This document shows, in pieces, positions 42,439 through 49,577 of a DNA stretch of 64,000 nt. The number at the start of each line of letters is the position of its first letter. Position 1 is the stretch's first letter. The notes beneath the pieces are model-generated. The model had not been told where the DNA came from, ran no database searches, and saw only the letters and a list, made by a program, of their open reading frames with translations. Source of the stretch: RUG11237 sp045126515 (lineage in GTDB: Bacteria; Bacillota; Clostridia; Lachnospirales; Lachnospiraceae). A program made the translations under genes and the position numbers. The stretch spans positions 62,001 to 126,000 of the forward strand of contig JBGVOM010000110.1 of assembly GCA_045126515.1 (NCBI GenBank), given 5' to 3'.

Positions 42439-42439
42439 T

Positions 42440-42660
42440 GACGAGGATTGGCAATAGGACGAAGGAACTGTCTGGTTCCCTGCGGGAAGCCGCTCTCGGC
42501 ACCTACGACTAGTTCACGTAGTCGTAAGAGCGTGAGGCGTATCGCCCAAGAGGCTCTCACCTCACAATCTAACGGCTACGGAACGGATTCTCCGGTGCCT
42601 ACCGCTAAATCCTCCCCACAGGGAACCAGACAGTTCCTTCTGTACATTGGCAAGCCTTAC
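42440..42660 (-). repeat. Palindromic element F (ACAG/CGTCC family, minus orientation)
   Basis: GGACG (42457-42461), left arm 42462-42482, right arm 42619-42639, all 21 positions paired, then CTGT (42640-42643). Read from the other strand this is ACAG, stem, stem, CGTCC. The outer stem is weak here. The loop has more internal palindromes (for example CTACGACT with AGTCGTA around 42503-42526). It starts just after the dnaB stop. Confidence 0.8.
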
Positions 42661-42749
42661 AGCAAATTCTCAACGAAAAACAATAAGTTTGAATGAAATT
42701 ATTCAATTACATAAACTATCCACACCGACTCAAAAAAGTTTTTTTGTAT

Positions 42750-42990
42750 CATTTCAAACCTACCGGCTTCGAAAAACAGCTCATAAGCAGTGCCAAGGGT
42801 TTCTTGGAAGGCAATTTAAGAGGCGTTTTTAGCGAATGCGAAATCCACTGTCTAGGGCGGCTTAGGCTAGACGGCTTTCCGGAGAGGCTTAGCCGCCCTT
42901 GACAGTTAGTTCGCATTCGCGTTTCCTCTGCCTTCCAAGAAACCCTTGGCACTGCTTATGAGCGTCCGTTTAACCGGTAAGTTTAAAATA
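42750..42990 (+). repeat. Palindromic element C (ACAG/CGTCC family)
   Basis: ACAG (42776-42779), left arm 42780-42813, right arm 42929-42962, all 34 positions paired, CGTCC (42963-42967). An outer stem pairs AAACCTACCGG (about 42756-42766) with CCGGTAAGTTT (42974-42984). The inner core is homologous to element B, including TTGGAAGGCA, AAGAGGCG and GAAATCCACTG, but the first 25 bases of the stem are unrelated and fully compensated. It is the best-preserved copy. Elements F and C take up most of the 713-base gap between dnaB and the MerR gene. Confidence 0.82.
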
Positions 42991-43151
42991 TTACATTTCA
43001 ACAAAACTTCTATATTTATTACATTTTCTGCTTACATGATTCACCTTACTTCGCAAATAGAATATGGTATATTCTAGAAGATAAAACATATACATATATG
43101 TTAATACCATCGAAAGCTTCGAAAGGTCAAAGAAAGAAAGGCGGATAGCGT

Positions 43152-43844
43152 ATGCAGGAAATGCGATACATGATTTCAGATACAGCGAAGAAAGTAGAAG
43201 TGGAAGCACATGTACTAAGATACTGGGAGGAAGAATTAGGCCTGAACATTGCAAGAAATGAAATGGGGCATAGATATTACACTGCAAAAGACATACAGGT
43301 GTTTCGAAATATTAAGAAACTGAAAGAGCAGGGATTCCAGTTAAAAACCATTAAAATGGTTCTTCCTGAGCTGGAAAATGAAAACGTAGACAATATTGTA
43401 AAACGGCAGGAAGAATTGAATAGAGAGGCGGAAAACGCCTTTTACAGCTATCATCAGACACCAGTGGCTTATCAGCCGGCACAGGCTCTGCCGGCGCAGC
43501 AGGTACAGCCCGCGGCAGTTCCTAATATGGAGGATAAAATGCAACAGTTTCAGATGATTCTTGGAAATATTGTGGCACAGGCAATACAGAATAATAATGA
43601 ATGTTTAAGCAGAAATATTGGAGATAATGTCAGCGAGCGCGTATTAAAACAGATTAATTGTGTTGCAAAAGAGCAGGAGGAAAGAGAGGAAGAACGTTTT
43701 AAAAAGTTGGACGAGTCTATCCGAAATGTGCAACAGGGAAAGAGAGAAATAGTAAAAGAAAAATCCAGGGAAGAAAAACCAAAGAAAGAAAAAAGGAAGC
43801 TTTTTACTAAGAAAAAGAAAATAGTAGGGGAAAGCCCGGCGTAG
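43152..43844 (+). CDS. MerR-family regulator with long C-terminal tail
   Basis: 230 residues. A MerR-type winged helix occupies residues 5-75 (MISDTAKKVEVEAHVLRYWE, then GHRYYTAKDIQVFRNIKKLK, then EQGFQLKTIKMVL). A Pro/Ala/Gln linker (YQPAQALPAQQVQPAAVPN) leads to a coiled coil and a highly basic end (KEKSREEKPKKEKRKLFTKK). This is not the usual metal- or drug-sensing MerR but the long group with a possible DNA- or membrane-tethering tail. No target is obvious nearby. A bidirectional terminator follows. Confidence 0.85.
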   Translation: MQEMRYMISDTAKKVEVEAHVLRYWEEELGLNIARNEMGHRYYTAKDIQVFRNIKKLKEQGFQLKTIKMVLPELENENVDNIVKRQEELNREAENAFYSYHQTPVAYQPAQALPAQQVQPAAVPNMEDKMQQFQMILGNIVAQAIQNNNECLSRNIGDNVSERVLKQINCVAKEQEEREEERFKKLDESIRNVQQGKREIVKEKSREEKPKKEKRKLFTKKKKIVGESPA

Positions 43845-43870
43845 ATAATACATATGGTGGAAAACAACAA

Positions 43871-43905
43871 AAAAAGATGGTGGAACGAAAGTTTCACCAT
43901 CTTTT
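43871..43905. terminator. Bidirectional terminator
   Basis: AAAAGATGGTG (43872-43882) pairs with CACCATCTTTT (43895-43905), with extra AAC/GTT pairs inside. It lies between the convergent MerR and ferredoxin genes. Confidence 0.88.
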
Positions 43906-43918
43906 AGCTACCTGTAGA

Positions 43919-44089
43919 TTATTCTTCAGAGATAGCGCCTGTTGGGCATGTTCCTGCACATGCACCACAGCTGATGCATGTATCTGCATCAATTTCGAAT
44001 TTTCCATTGCCTTCGGAGATAGCTCCTACTGGGCAAGCACCTGCACATGCTCCACAAGCAACACATGAATCTGAAATAACAAATGCCAT
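43919..44089 (-). CDS. 2[4Fe-4S] ferredoxin
   Basis: 56 residues from ATG 44089 (AAGGAGGACAAAACT upstream), the typical clostridial ferredoxin size. Two clusters: CVACGACAGACPVGA and CISCGACAGTCPTGA. It carries low-potential electrons in fermentation (pyruvate oxidation, hydrogenase). The 18 residues upstream in the longer frame have no ribosome site. It is downstream of pflA on the same strand but has its own spacing of 115 bases, so may have its own promoter. Confidence 0.96.
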   Translation of the reverse strand: MAFVISDSCVACGACAGACPVGAISEGNGKFEIDADTCISCGACAGTCPTGAISEE

Positions 44090-44204
44090 AGTTTTGTCCT
44101 CCTTAAAATATGTGAAAATGTGTGTTCTATTTAAGCCATTCATAGGCTATTATTATTTTAATATAAATAGATAAAATATACAAGTGGAATATATAAGAAA
44201 TCTA

Positions 44205-44960
44205 TTAGGAATTTTCACTTCTGCGCTGTTTGATTCCGTTAATAATAAATTTCTTCAATTCAATTGCCTTGTCTTTATCCATTGCAGGGGTATCCTTTAA
44301 TGGATATTCTTTGCCAAGCTTTTCATACTTTGGTTTTCCCATGGTATGGTATGGAAGAACATCTAAAGCTTTTAAGTTAGAAAGGCCACCGATAAAGTAA
44401 CCCAGCTTAAATAAATATTCTTCCTCATCTGTAATACCCGGTACAACTACATGACGAATCCAAAGATCTACATTTTTAGATGATGTGTATTCTGCGAACT
44501 TAAGAATCTGGTCATTTGGCTGGGAAGTAAGCTTTTTATGCTTTTCAGGATCAATATGCTTAATGTCAAGCATGATTAAATCAGTAACTTCCATAAGCTT
44601 GTCCAGTTTTGCAATAAATTCAGCATTATTTTCATTGTATGCGATACCGGAAGTGTCCAGACAGGTATGGATGTTTTGTGCTTTTGCCTTTTGGAATAGC
44701 TCTGTTACAAAGTCTATTTGCATCAATGGCTCTCCGCCGGTAACAGTAATACCGCCGCCGTTTTTATAGAACATTTCGTTTCTCTTGTATGCATCCATAA
44801 TTTCATCGGTATCCATCTGATTGCCGGTATTCATTTCCCACGTATCAGGATTATGGCAGTAGAGGCAACGCATAGGGCAGCCCTGAACAAATACTACAAA
44901 ACGTACGCCAGGTCCGTCTACGGTACCAAAGCTTTCTGTAGAATGAACATATCCCTTCAT
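44205..44960 (-). CDS. pflA: Pyruvate formate-lyase activating enzyme
   Basis: 251 residues. Radical-SAM cluster motif CPMRCLYC (Cys28, Cys32, Cys35), preceded by GTVDGPGVRFVVFVQG, and the SAM-binding GGG...TGGEPL stretch. PflA makes the glycyl radical on pyruvate formate-lyase with S-adenosylmethionine. The ribosome site is AAAGGAGA. It lies after the pfl genes, separated by a terminator hairpin, so it may have an independent promoter. The glycyl-radical target here is the separate 80-residue protein. Confidence 0.96.
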   Translation of the reverse strand: MKGYVHSTESFGTVDGPGVRFVVFVQGCPMRCLYCHNPDTWEMNTGNQMDTDEIMDAYKRNEMFYKNGGGITVTGGEPLMQIDFVTELFQKAKAQNIHTCLDTSGIAYNENNAEFIAKLDKLMEVTDLIMLDIKHIDPEKHKKLTSQPNDQILKFAEYTSSKNVDLWIRHVVVPGITDEEEYLFKLGYFIGGLSNLKALDVLPYHTMGKPKYEKLGKEYPLKDTPAMDKDKAIELKKFIINGIKQRRSENS

Positions 44961-44994
44961 AAGATTCTCCTTTCATACTTATGCTTAGATTGAG

Positions 44995-45027
44995 TGAAAA
45001 AAGGACCTCATCTCTGAGGCCCTTTTC
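44995..45027 (-). terminator. Terminator of the pfl operon
   Basis: GGACCTCA (45003-45010), TCTC, TGAGGCCC (45015-45022), with A/T runs on both sides; on the minus strand it ends in TTTTTT. It lies between the glycyl-radical gene and pflA. Confidence 0.85.
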
Positions 45028-45053
45028 TTTAAAGTAATATAATACGATTGCAA

Positions 45054-45296
45054 TTAGATGCTTTCGTGGAATGTACGTGAAATAACATCAGCCTGCTGTT
45101 CTGGAGTTAACTTAACAAAGTTTACAGCATATCCAGAAACACGGATTGTTAACTGTGGGTAGTTTTCAGGATGAGCCTGAGCATCTAATAACATATCTCT
45201 GTTTAATACGTTAACATTTAAATGATGTCCACCCTTTGTTGCATATCCGTCTAATAATGATACTAAGTTATCTACCTGTGCCTGATTTTCAGCCAT
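45054..45296 (-). CDS. Stand-alone glycyl-radical domain of pyruvate formate-lyase
   Basis: 80 residues that equal the C-terminus of normal PFL: VDNLVSLLDGYATKGGHHLN, then RDMLLDAQAHPENYPQLTIR, then VSGYAV with the radical Gly55. It has its own AAGGAGG ribosome site and stop, 29 bases after the previous gene, and is therefore expressed as a separate chain. Its size is like GrcA/YfiD, which repairs cleaved PFL, but there the main enzyme keeps its own glycyl domain; here the 679-residue partner has none. I infer an obligatory two-chain PFL. Confidence 0.9.
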   Translation of the reverse strand: MAENQAQVDNLVSLLDGYATKGGHHLNVNVLNRDMLLDAQAHPENYPQLTIRVSGYAVNFVKLTPEQQADVISRTFHESI

Positions 45297-45325
45297 TGCA
45301 ATATCCTCCTTAAAATAATATAAAT

Positions 45326-45529
45326 TTAATCTTCTAATTGATCGTCAATGCCTTCGTGCAGGGTAGGGACCTGGCAAGCCAGATTCCCTTTTGCACAATC
45401 GATACAACCTAAAGTTTCAACAGCTTTTTCGGTTGAATCGCCATTAACTTCTACATTTAAGTGTCCAACACCTTTTTCAATTGAGCCATCTAAGAAAGCT
45501 ACAATGTCGTCGATTCTTTTATCTGTCAT
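45326..45529 (-). CDS. PFL-associated small cysteine protein
   Basis: 67 residues. Residues 5-28 (RIDDIVAFLDGSIEKGVGHL then NVEV) resemble the start of the glycyl-radical protein next to it (VDNLVSLLDGYATKGGHHLN). It then diverges: GCIDCAKGNLACQVPT with Cys42, Cys45 and Cys52, no RVSGYA motif and an acidic end. The ribosome site AAGGTG precedes it. It lies between the body and the radical domain of the split PFL. It looks like a paralogous fragment turned to a different, perhaps redox or assembly, role. I do not recognise a family. Confidence 0.75.
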   Translation of the reverse strand: MTDKRIDDIVAFLDGSIEKGVGHLNVEVNGDSTEKAVETLGCIDCAKGNLACQVPTLHEGIDDQLED

Positions 45530-45548
45530 TTAAAATCAACACCTTAAA

Positions 45549-47588
45549 TTATTTGCTTAAATCAATATCGATATCACCAGCGAATACCTGATCTTCTTTA
45601 CCAAGTGCTCCAGGAATGATTGTAAATGTATTTGAAATACCATCCTGTGCTTCCATGAATGGAAGTTTAGCAACTGAAGAAAGAGAAGCTACTGCACCAT
45701 GAGAATCACGTCCGTGAAGTGGGTTAGCACCTGGAGCGAATGGCTGTCCTTTCTTTCTTCCGTCTGGTGTGTTACCTGTTGCTTTACCGTAAGTAACGTT
45801 TGAAGTAATTGTTAATACAGAGCATGTTGGGAAGCTGTCTCTGTATGTATACTGCTGTCTTAAGTATCCCATGAATGTACGAAGAACCATCTGAGCAAGT
45901 TCATCTACACGGTCATCATCGTTACCATATTTAGGGAATTCACCTTCAACTTTGTAATCTACAACAACACCGTCTTCATCTCTTACAGCTGTAACTTTAG
46001 CATATTTGATTGCTGATAAGGAGTCAGCTACTACAGAAAGACCAGCAAGACCTGTTGCAAAGTAACGACGTACATGAGCATCATGTAAGGACATCTGTAA
46101 TCTTTCATAGCAGTATTTGTCATGCATGTAATGAATGATGTTCAATGACTGAGCATAAACACCTGTTAACCATTTCATCATATCTTTGTATTTTGACCAA
46201 ACATCATCAAAGTCTAAGACATCTCCTTCAACCGGACGATATTTAGGTCCAACCTGCTTCTTAGATACTTCATCAACACCACCGTTGATAGCGTATAATA
46301 AACATTTAGCAAGGTTTGCTCTAGCTCCGAAGAACTGCATTTCTTTACCAACTCTCATGGAAGATACACAACAAGCGATAGCGTAATCATCACCGTGTGT
46401 TACTCTCATTAAGTCATCGTTTTCATACTGAATGGAAGAAGAGTAGATAGACATCTTAGCACAGTATTTCTTCCAAGCAAGTGGTAATCTTGTAGACCAA
46501 AGTACAGTTAAGTTTGGTTCTGGAGCTGTTCCTAAGTTTTCTAATGTGTGTAAGTAACGGAATGACATCTTTGTTACCAATGGACGTCCGTCGATACCGA
46601 TACCACCAAGAGATTCAGTTACCCATACTGGATCACCAGCGAAAATGCTGTTGTATTCAGGTGTACGAGCAAATTTAACGCAACGTAACTTCATGATGAA
46701 GTGGTCAACGAATTCCTGAATCTGTTCTTCTGTGAATGTTCCGTTCTTTAAGTCTCTCTGAGCGTAGATATCTAAGAATGTAGATGTACGTCCAAGGGAC
46801 ATAGCTGCACCGTTCTGTTCCTTAACTGCTGCTAAGTATCCGAAGTATACTGCCTGAATAGCTTCCTGAACGTTTGTAGCCGGCTTAGAAATATCACATC
46901 CGTAAATTTCAGCTAATTTAGCAAGTTCTTTTAAAGCTTTAATCTGTTCAGAATATTCTTCACGGTCACGAATTACTTCTGGAGTCATGATTTCTGGAGT
47001 TCCAGCTTTCTGAGCTTCCTTATCTTCGATAAGACGATCAATTCCGTATAGAGCTACACGACGGTAGTCACCGATGATACGTCCACGTCCATAAGCATCT
47101 GGAAGACCTGTGATAACATGGCTTGAACGGCAAGCTCTCATTTCTGGTGTGTAAGCATCAAATACACCAGCATTGTGTGTTTTTCTGTGTGTTGTGAAGA
47201 ATTCAACGATTTCTGGATCTACTTCGTATCCGTTATCTTCACAAGCTTTCATTGCCATACGAATACCACCGTAAGGCTGCATAGAACGTTTGAAAGGCTT
47301 ATCTGTCTGGAAACCAACGATTGTTTCTTTGCTCTTGTCTAAGTATCCAGCACCGTGGGAAGTAATAGTAGATACAACCTTTGTATCCATGTCAAGAACG
47401 CCACCTGCTTCACGTTCCTTCTTAGTTAAATCCATTACCATAGCCCATAAGTCTTTTGTGTTCTGTGTAGGTCCTGCTAAGAAAGATTCATCTCCTTCGT
47501 AAACATCATAGTTTTTCTGGATGAAATCTCTTACATTAACTTCTTTTTCCCAAAGTCCGCCTACAAAATCTTTCCATTCTGGTCTCAT
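45549..47588 (-). CDS. pflB: Pyruvate formate-lyase catalytic body without glycyl-radical domain
   Basis: 679 residues against about 750-760 for standard PFL. The active-site pair Cys-Cys is in DDYAIACCVSSM (near residue 405), and GKEMQFFGARANLAK, YAINGGVDE and PYGGIRMAMKAC are as in E. coli PFL. It ends after ISNTFTIIPGALGKEDQVFA, then GDIDIDLSK, where the full enzyme would continue into its glycyl domain. Pyruvate and CoA give acetyl-CoA and formate. The ribosome site is AGGAGG, 12 bases before the ATG. The missing domain is encoded 250 bases downstream. Confidence 0.93.
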   Translation of the reverse strand: MRPEWKDFVGGLWEKEVNVRDFIQKNYDVYEGDESFLAGPTQNTKDLWAMVMDLTKKEREAGGVLDMDTKVVSTITSHGAGYLDKSKETIVGFQTDKPFKRSMQPYGGIRMAMKACEDNGYEVDPEIVEFFTTHRKTHNAGVFDAYTPEMRACRSSHVITGLPDAYGRGRIIGDYRRVALYGIDRLIEDKEAQKAGTPEIMTPEVIRDREEYSEQIKALKELAKLAEIYGCDISKPATNVQEAIQAVYFGYLAAVKEQNGAAMSLGRTSTFLDIYAQRDLKNGTFTEEQIQEFVDHFIMKLRCVKFARTPEYNSIFAGDPVWVTESLGGIGIDGRPLVTKMSFRYLHTLENLGTAPEPNLTVLWSTRLPLAWKKYCAKMSIYSSSIQYENDDLMRVTHGDDYAIACCVSSMRVGKEMQFFGARANLAKCLLYAINGGVDEVSKKQVGPKYRPVEGDVLDFDDVWSKYKDMMKWLTGVYAQSLNIIHYMHDKYCYERLQMSLHDAHVRRYFATGLAGLSVVADSLSAIKYAKVTAVRDEDGVVVDYKVEGEFPKYGNDDDRVDELAQMVLRTFMGYLRQQYTYRDSFPTCSVLTITSNVTYGKATGNTPDGRKKGQPFAPGANPLHGRDSHGAVASLSSVAKLPFMEAQDGISNTFTIIPGALGKEDQVFAGDIDIDLSK

Positions 47589-47666
47589 TTTTGCATATGC
47601 CTCCTATTTGATAATTGAAATATTGTTAAGTACTGCTATAAAGCAGTGCCTAGTTTCTATGCTTCC

Positions 47667-47725
47667 ATTATAAGATAATCATTTCTCACAGTCAAGACGA
47701 GGAATGTACTTTTTTGTATACAAAA
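47667..47725 (-). promoter_or_regulatory. Promoter and palindrome of the pfl operon
   Basis: On the minus strand: TTGACT (47690-47695), 17 bases, TATAAT (47667-47672), followed by an untranslated leader of about 75 bases with a small hairpin (CACTGCT/AGCAGT). Upstream of the -35, TTTTGTATACAAAA (47712-47725) is a perfect 14-base palindrome, a likely site for an activator or anaerobic/redox regulator. Confidence 0.7.
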
Positions 47726-47773
47726 TACAACTTAATACAATTTAAAAAAATAAGACATAAAAAGGAAGAAATC

Positions 47774-48808
47774 TTATCCAAAATCTGTAAAATAATTCAC
47801 AATTTCATAAGAAAGAAGGAAATACATGGGACCTAAAATTACGCCGGAGACTCCAAACAACTGAATTCCTGCATAAATGGCAATTAAAATCAGGATAGAG
47901 GGAATCCCAAACTTAGAACCAAGCAACCGAGGTTCTAAAAATTCCCGGCTTAGGGCGGTTACCAGATATAGAGTAAGATACACGGCAGAGTAGTAAAAAT
48001 CTGCCTGAACCAAATGAAAAATTCCACAAGGAATAAATACGCATCCGGTTCCGAGAAAAGGCATGGCATCTAAAAGTCCGATGAGGATACCCAGCAGTAG
48101 GGCATAAGGATTTTTTAAGATAAGAAGCCCGATTACAGAAAGAATGCAGATTACAAATAAAATAATCAATTGTGCCTTTAGATAGGTACTGATAAATTCT
48201 CTGGTGTCCCGGTAGATTTTTTGGAGAAAATTGTAAAGGGAACCGGACTTTACAGCTTTTTTTATGGTTTCATAGTCTTTCAGCCATAAAATGAATGATA
48301 CAAAAACAAGAAACAGGACAGTTATCAGCGAAATGGTAATTTTTACATAAGAAACGGACTGCATAAAAATTTTAGAACCAATATCATTCTGTACATTTCC
48401 AAGAAAATTTTCAAAACAGGAGAGCAGTGAGTTTTCCAGATAGGCAGCCTGAATTCCAGTGAGATTTTCCAGGGAAAGGCAGGCAGAGGAAAGACAGCAG
48501 TGAACGGTATTTTCGTAATAAGAGAGATTGCCTGTTAAGTCTTTTAGTTCCTTGAAAAGTGTTCTTCCAAGGAAGAAGAGAGCACCACTGCTAAACAGAA
48601 AAAAGAGCAGGATAAATACAATGCCTAATATCATAGGCGAGATATGCATGCGTTTTGCGTGTATTTGAAACCATGGGTATAAAAGGAGGGCGAATACACC
48701 ACTAACAAGAAAAGGAAAAATCAGGGGAAAAATAAACTTAAATAGAATGTATACGATAAGAAGTGATGTTGAAACAATGACTGGCTTATAAAATTTTTTT
48801 ACCTGCAT
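47774..48808 (-). CDS. AI-2E/YtvI-family membrane protein
   Basis: 344 residues with seven or eight membrane segments. The AI-2E-transporter family pattern is visible at the C-terminal part: FISTYLKAQLIILFVICILS, then GILIGLLDAMPFLGTGCVFI, then SGVILGPMYFLLSYEIV. In spore formers this subgroup includes YtvI, made in sporulation. The family's real transport role is unsettled. The longer hydrophobic N-terminal pair precedes a loop of about 70 residues. Confidence 0.88.
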   Translation of the reverse strand: MQVKKFYKPVIVSTSLLIVYILFKFIFPLIFPFLVSGVFALLLYPWFQIHAKRMHISPMILGIVFILLFFLFSSGALFFLGRTLFKELKDLTGNLSYYENTVHCCLSSACLSLENLTGIQAAYLENSLLSCFENFLGNVQNDIGSKIFMQSVSYVKITISLITVLFLVFVSFILWLKDYETIKKAVKSGSLYNFLQKIYRDTREFISTYLKAQLIILFVICILSVIGLLILKNPYALLLGILIGLLDAMPFLGTGCVFIPCGIFHLVQADFYYSAVYLTLYLVTALSREFLEPRLLGSKFGIPSILILIAIYAGIQLFGVSGVILGPMYFLLSYEIVNYFTDFG

Positions 48809-48866
48809 AATCTGCCTCCCTAAAAATAACTGTTATAGGTAGTGTTTGCAGGTAAAAAAAAATTAT

Positions 48867-49565
48867 TCATGAAAGAAACCGCTGGAATGCCGGGTTTTTT
48901 GGGGTGGTGGTAAACTCTATGGGCGTATTTGTTGTCGGGTGAAGAAAAGTCAGACGATGGGAACAAAGGCATAAATAGGAACTTGGCGCTCCACCGTATT
49001 TTATGTCACCTAAGAGGGGGGCGTTCTGATTTGCCAGCTGCACCCGGATTTGATGATGGCGACCTGTTTTCAGCCGAATTTTCAGCAATGTCTGATTATC
49101 CTGTTTTTTTAAAATCTGATAGTGGAGTTCAGATTTTTTTGCCTTACCTTGCAGTGCTGGAGTTTCCGTGGGGCAATTAACCACAAATGAGCGGTTTTGC
49201 CTGCTATCACGGATTAAGTAATCGATGAGAGTCTGTTCCGGAAGGGCGGGTGGCGGCGAAGTAATAGCCAGATATTCCTTTTCCAAAGTATGGTCATTTA
49301 ATTGGATAGTCAGATTGGAAGCGGCTTCCGGGGTTTTTGCAAAAAGCACCAGACCTTCCACCGGCTGGTCTAGGCGGTTAATAAGAGCAAGATAAGGGGT
49401 GGTTTGGGAGGACACATAAGTTTTAAGGATACTTTCCAAGTCTTTTTGTGTCAACTCCTTTGTCTGCACAGCAAGCCCGGAAGGCTTGTGGCAGACGAGA
49501 ATCGCTTCATCTTCATATGTGATAAAGTCTTTTGGAGATTGTTTTTTTCGCTGTAATTCTTTCAA
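48867..49565 (-). CDS. RNA pseudouridine synthase (RluA family)
   Basis: 232 residues. The catalytic motif is LINRLDQPVEGLVLFAKTPE, where Asp of RLD attacks uridine, followed by KTGRHHQIRVQLA. It lacks an N-terminal S4 domain, as in the short RluA forms. The target rRNA or tRNA uridine is not identifiable. It lies 12 bases after the ABC-F gene on the same strand, so both are probably transcribed together. Confidence 0.93.
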   Translation of the reverse strand: MKELQRKKQSPKDFITYEDEAILVCHKPSGLAVQTKELTQKDLESILKTYVSSQTTPYLALINRLDQPVEGLVLFAKTPEAASNLTIQLNDHTLEKEYLAITSPPPALPEQTLIDYLIRDSRQNRSFVVNCPTETPALQGKAKKSELHYQILKKQDNQTLLKIRLKTGRHHQIRVQLANQNAPLLGDIKYGGAPSSYLCLCSHRLTFLHPTTNTPIEFTTTPKNPAFQRFLS

Positions 49566-49577
49566 AATCAGGCTCCT

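Noticed and set aside
42448..42902. Open frames of 60-80 residues inside elements F and C
   Set aside because: They arise from the palindromes, have no ribosome sites, and encode low-quality Arg/Ser/Leu-rich sequence; elements are non-coding.
45296..45549. Split PFL as a simple frameshift or assembly error
   Set aside because: The pieces are not adjacent frames of one sequence: each has its own start, ribosome site and stop, and a divergent paralogue lies between them.
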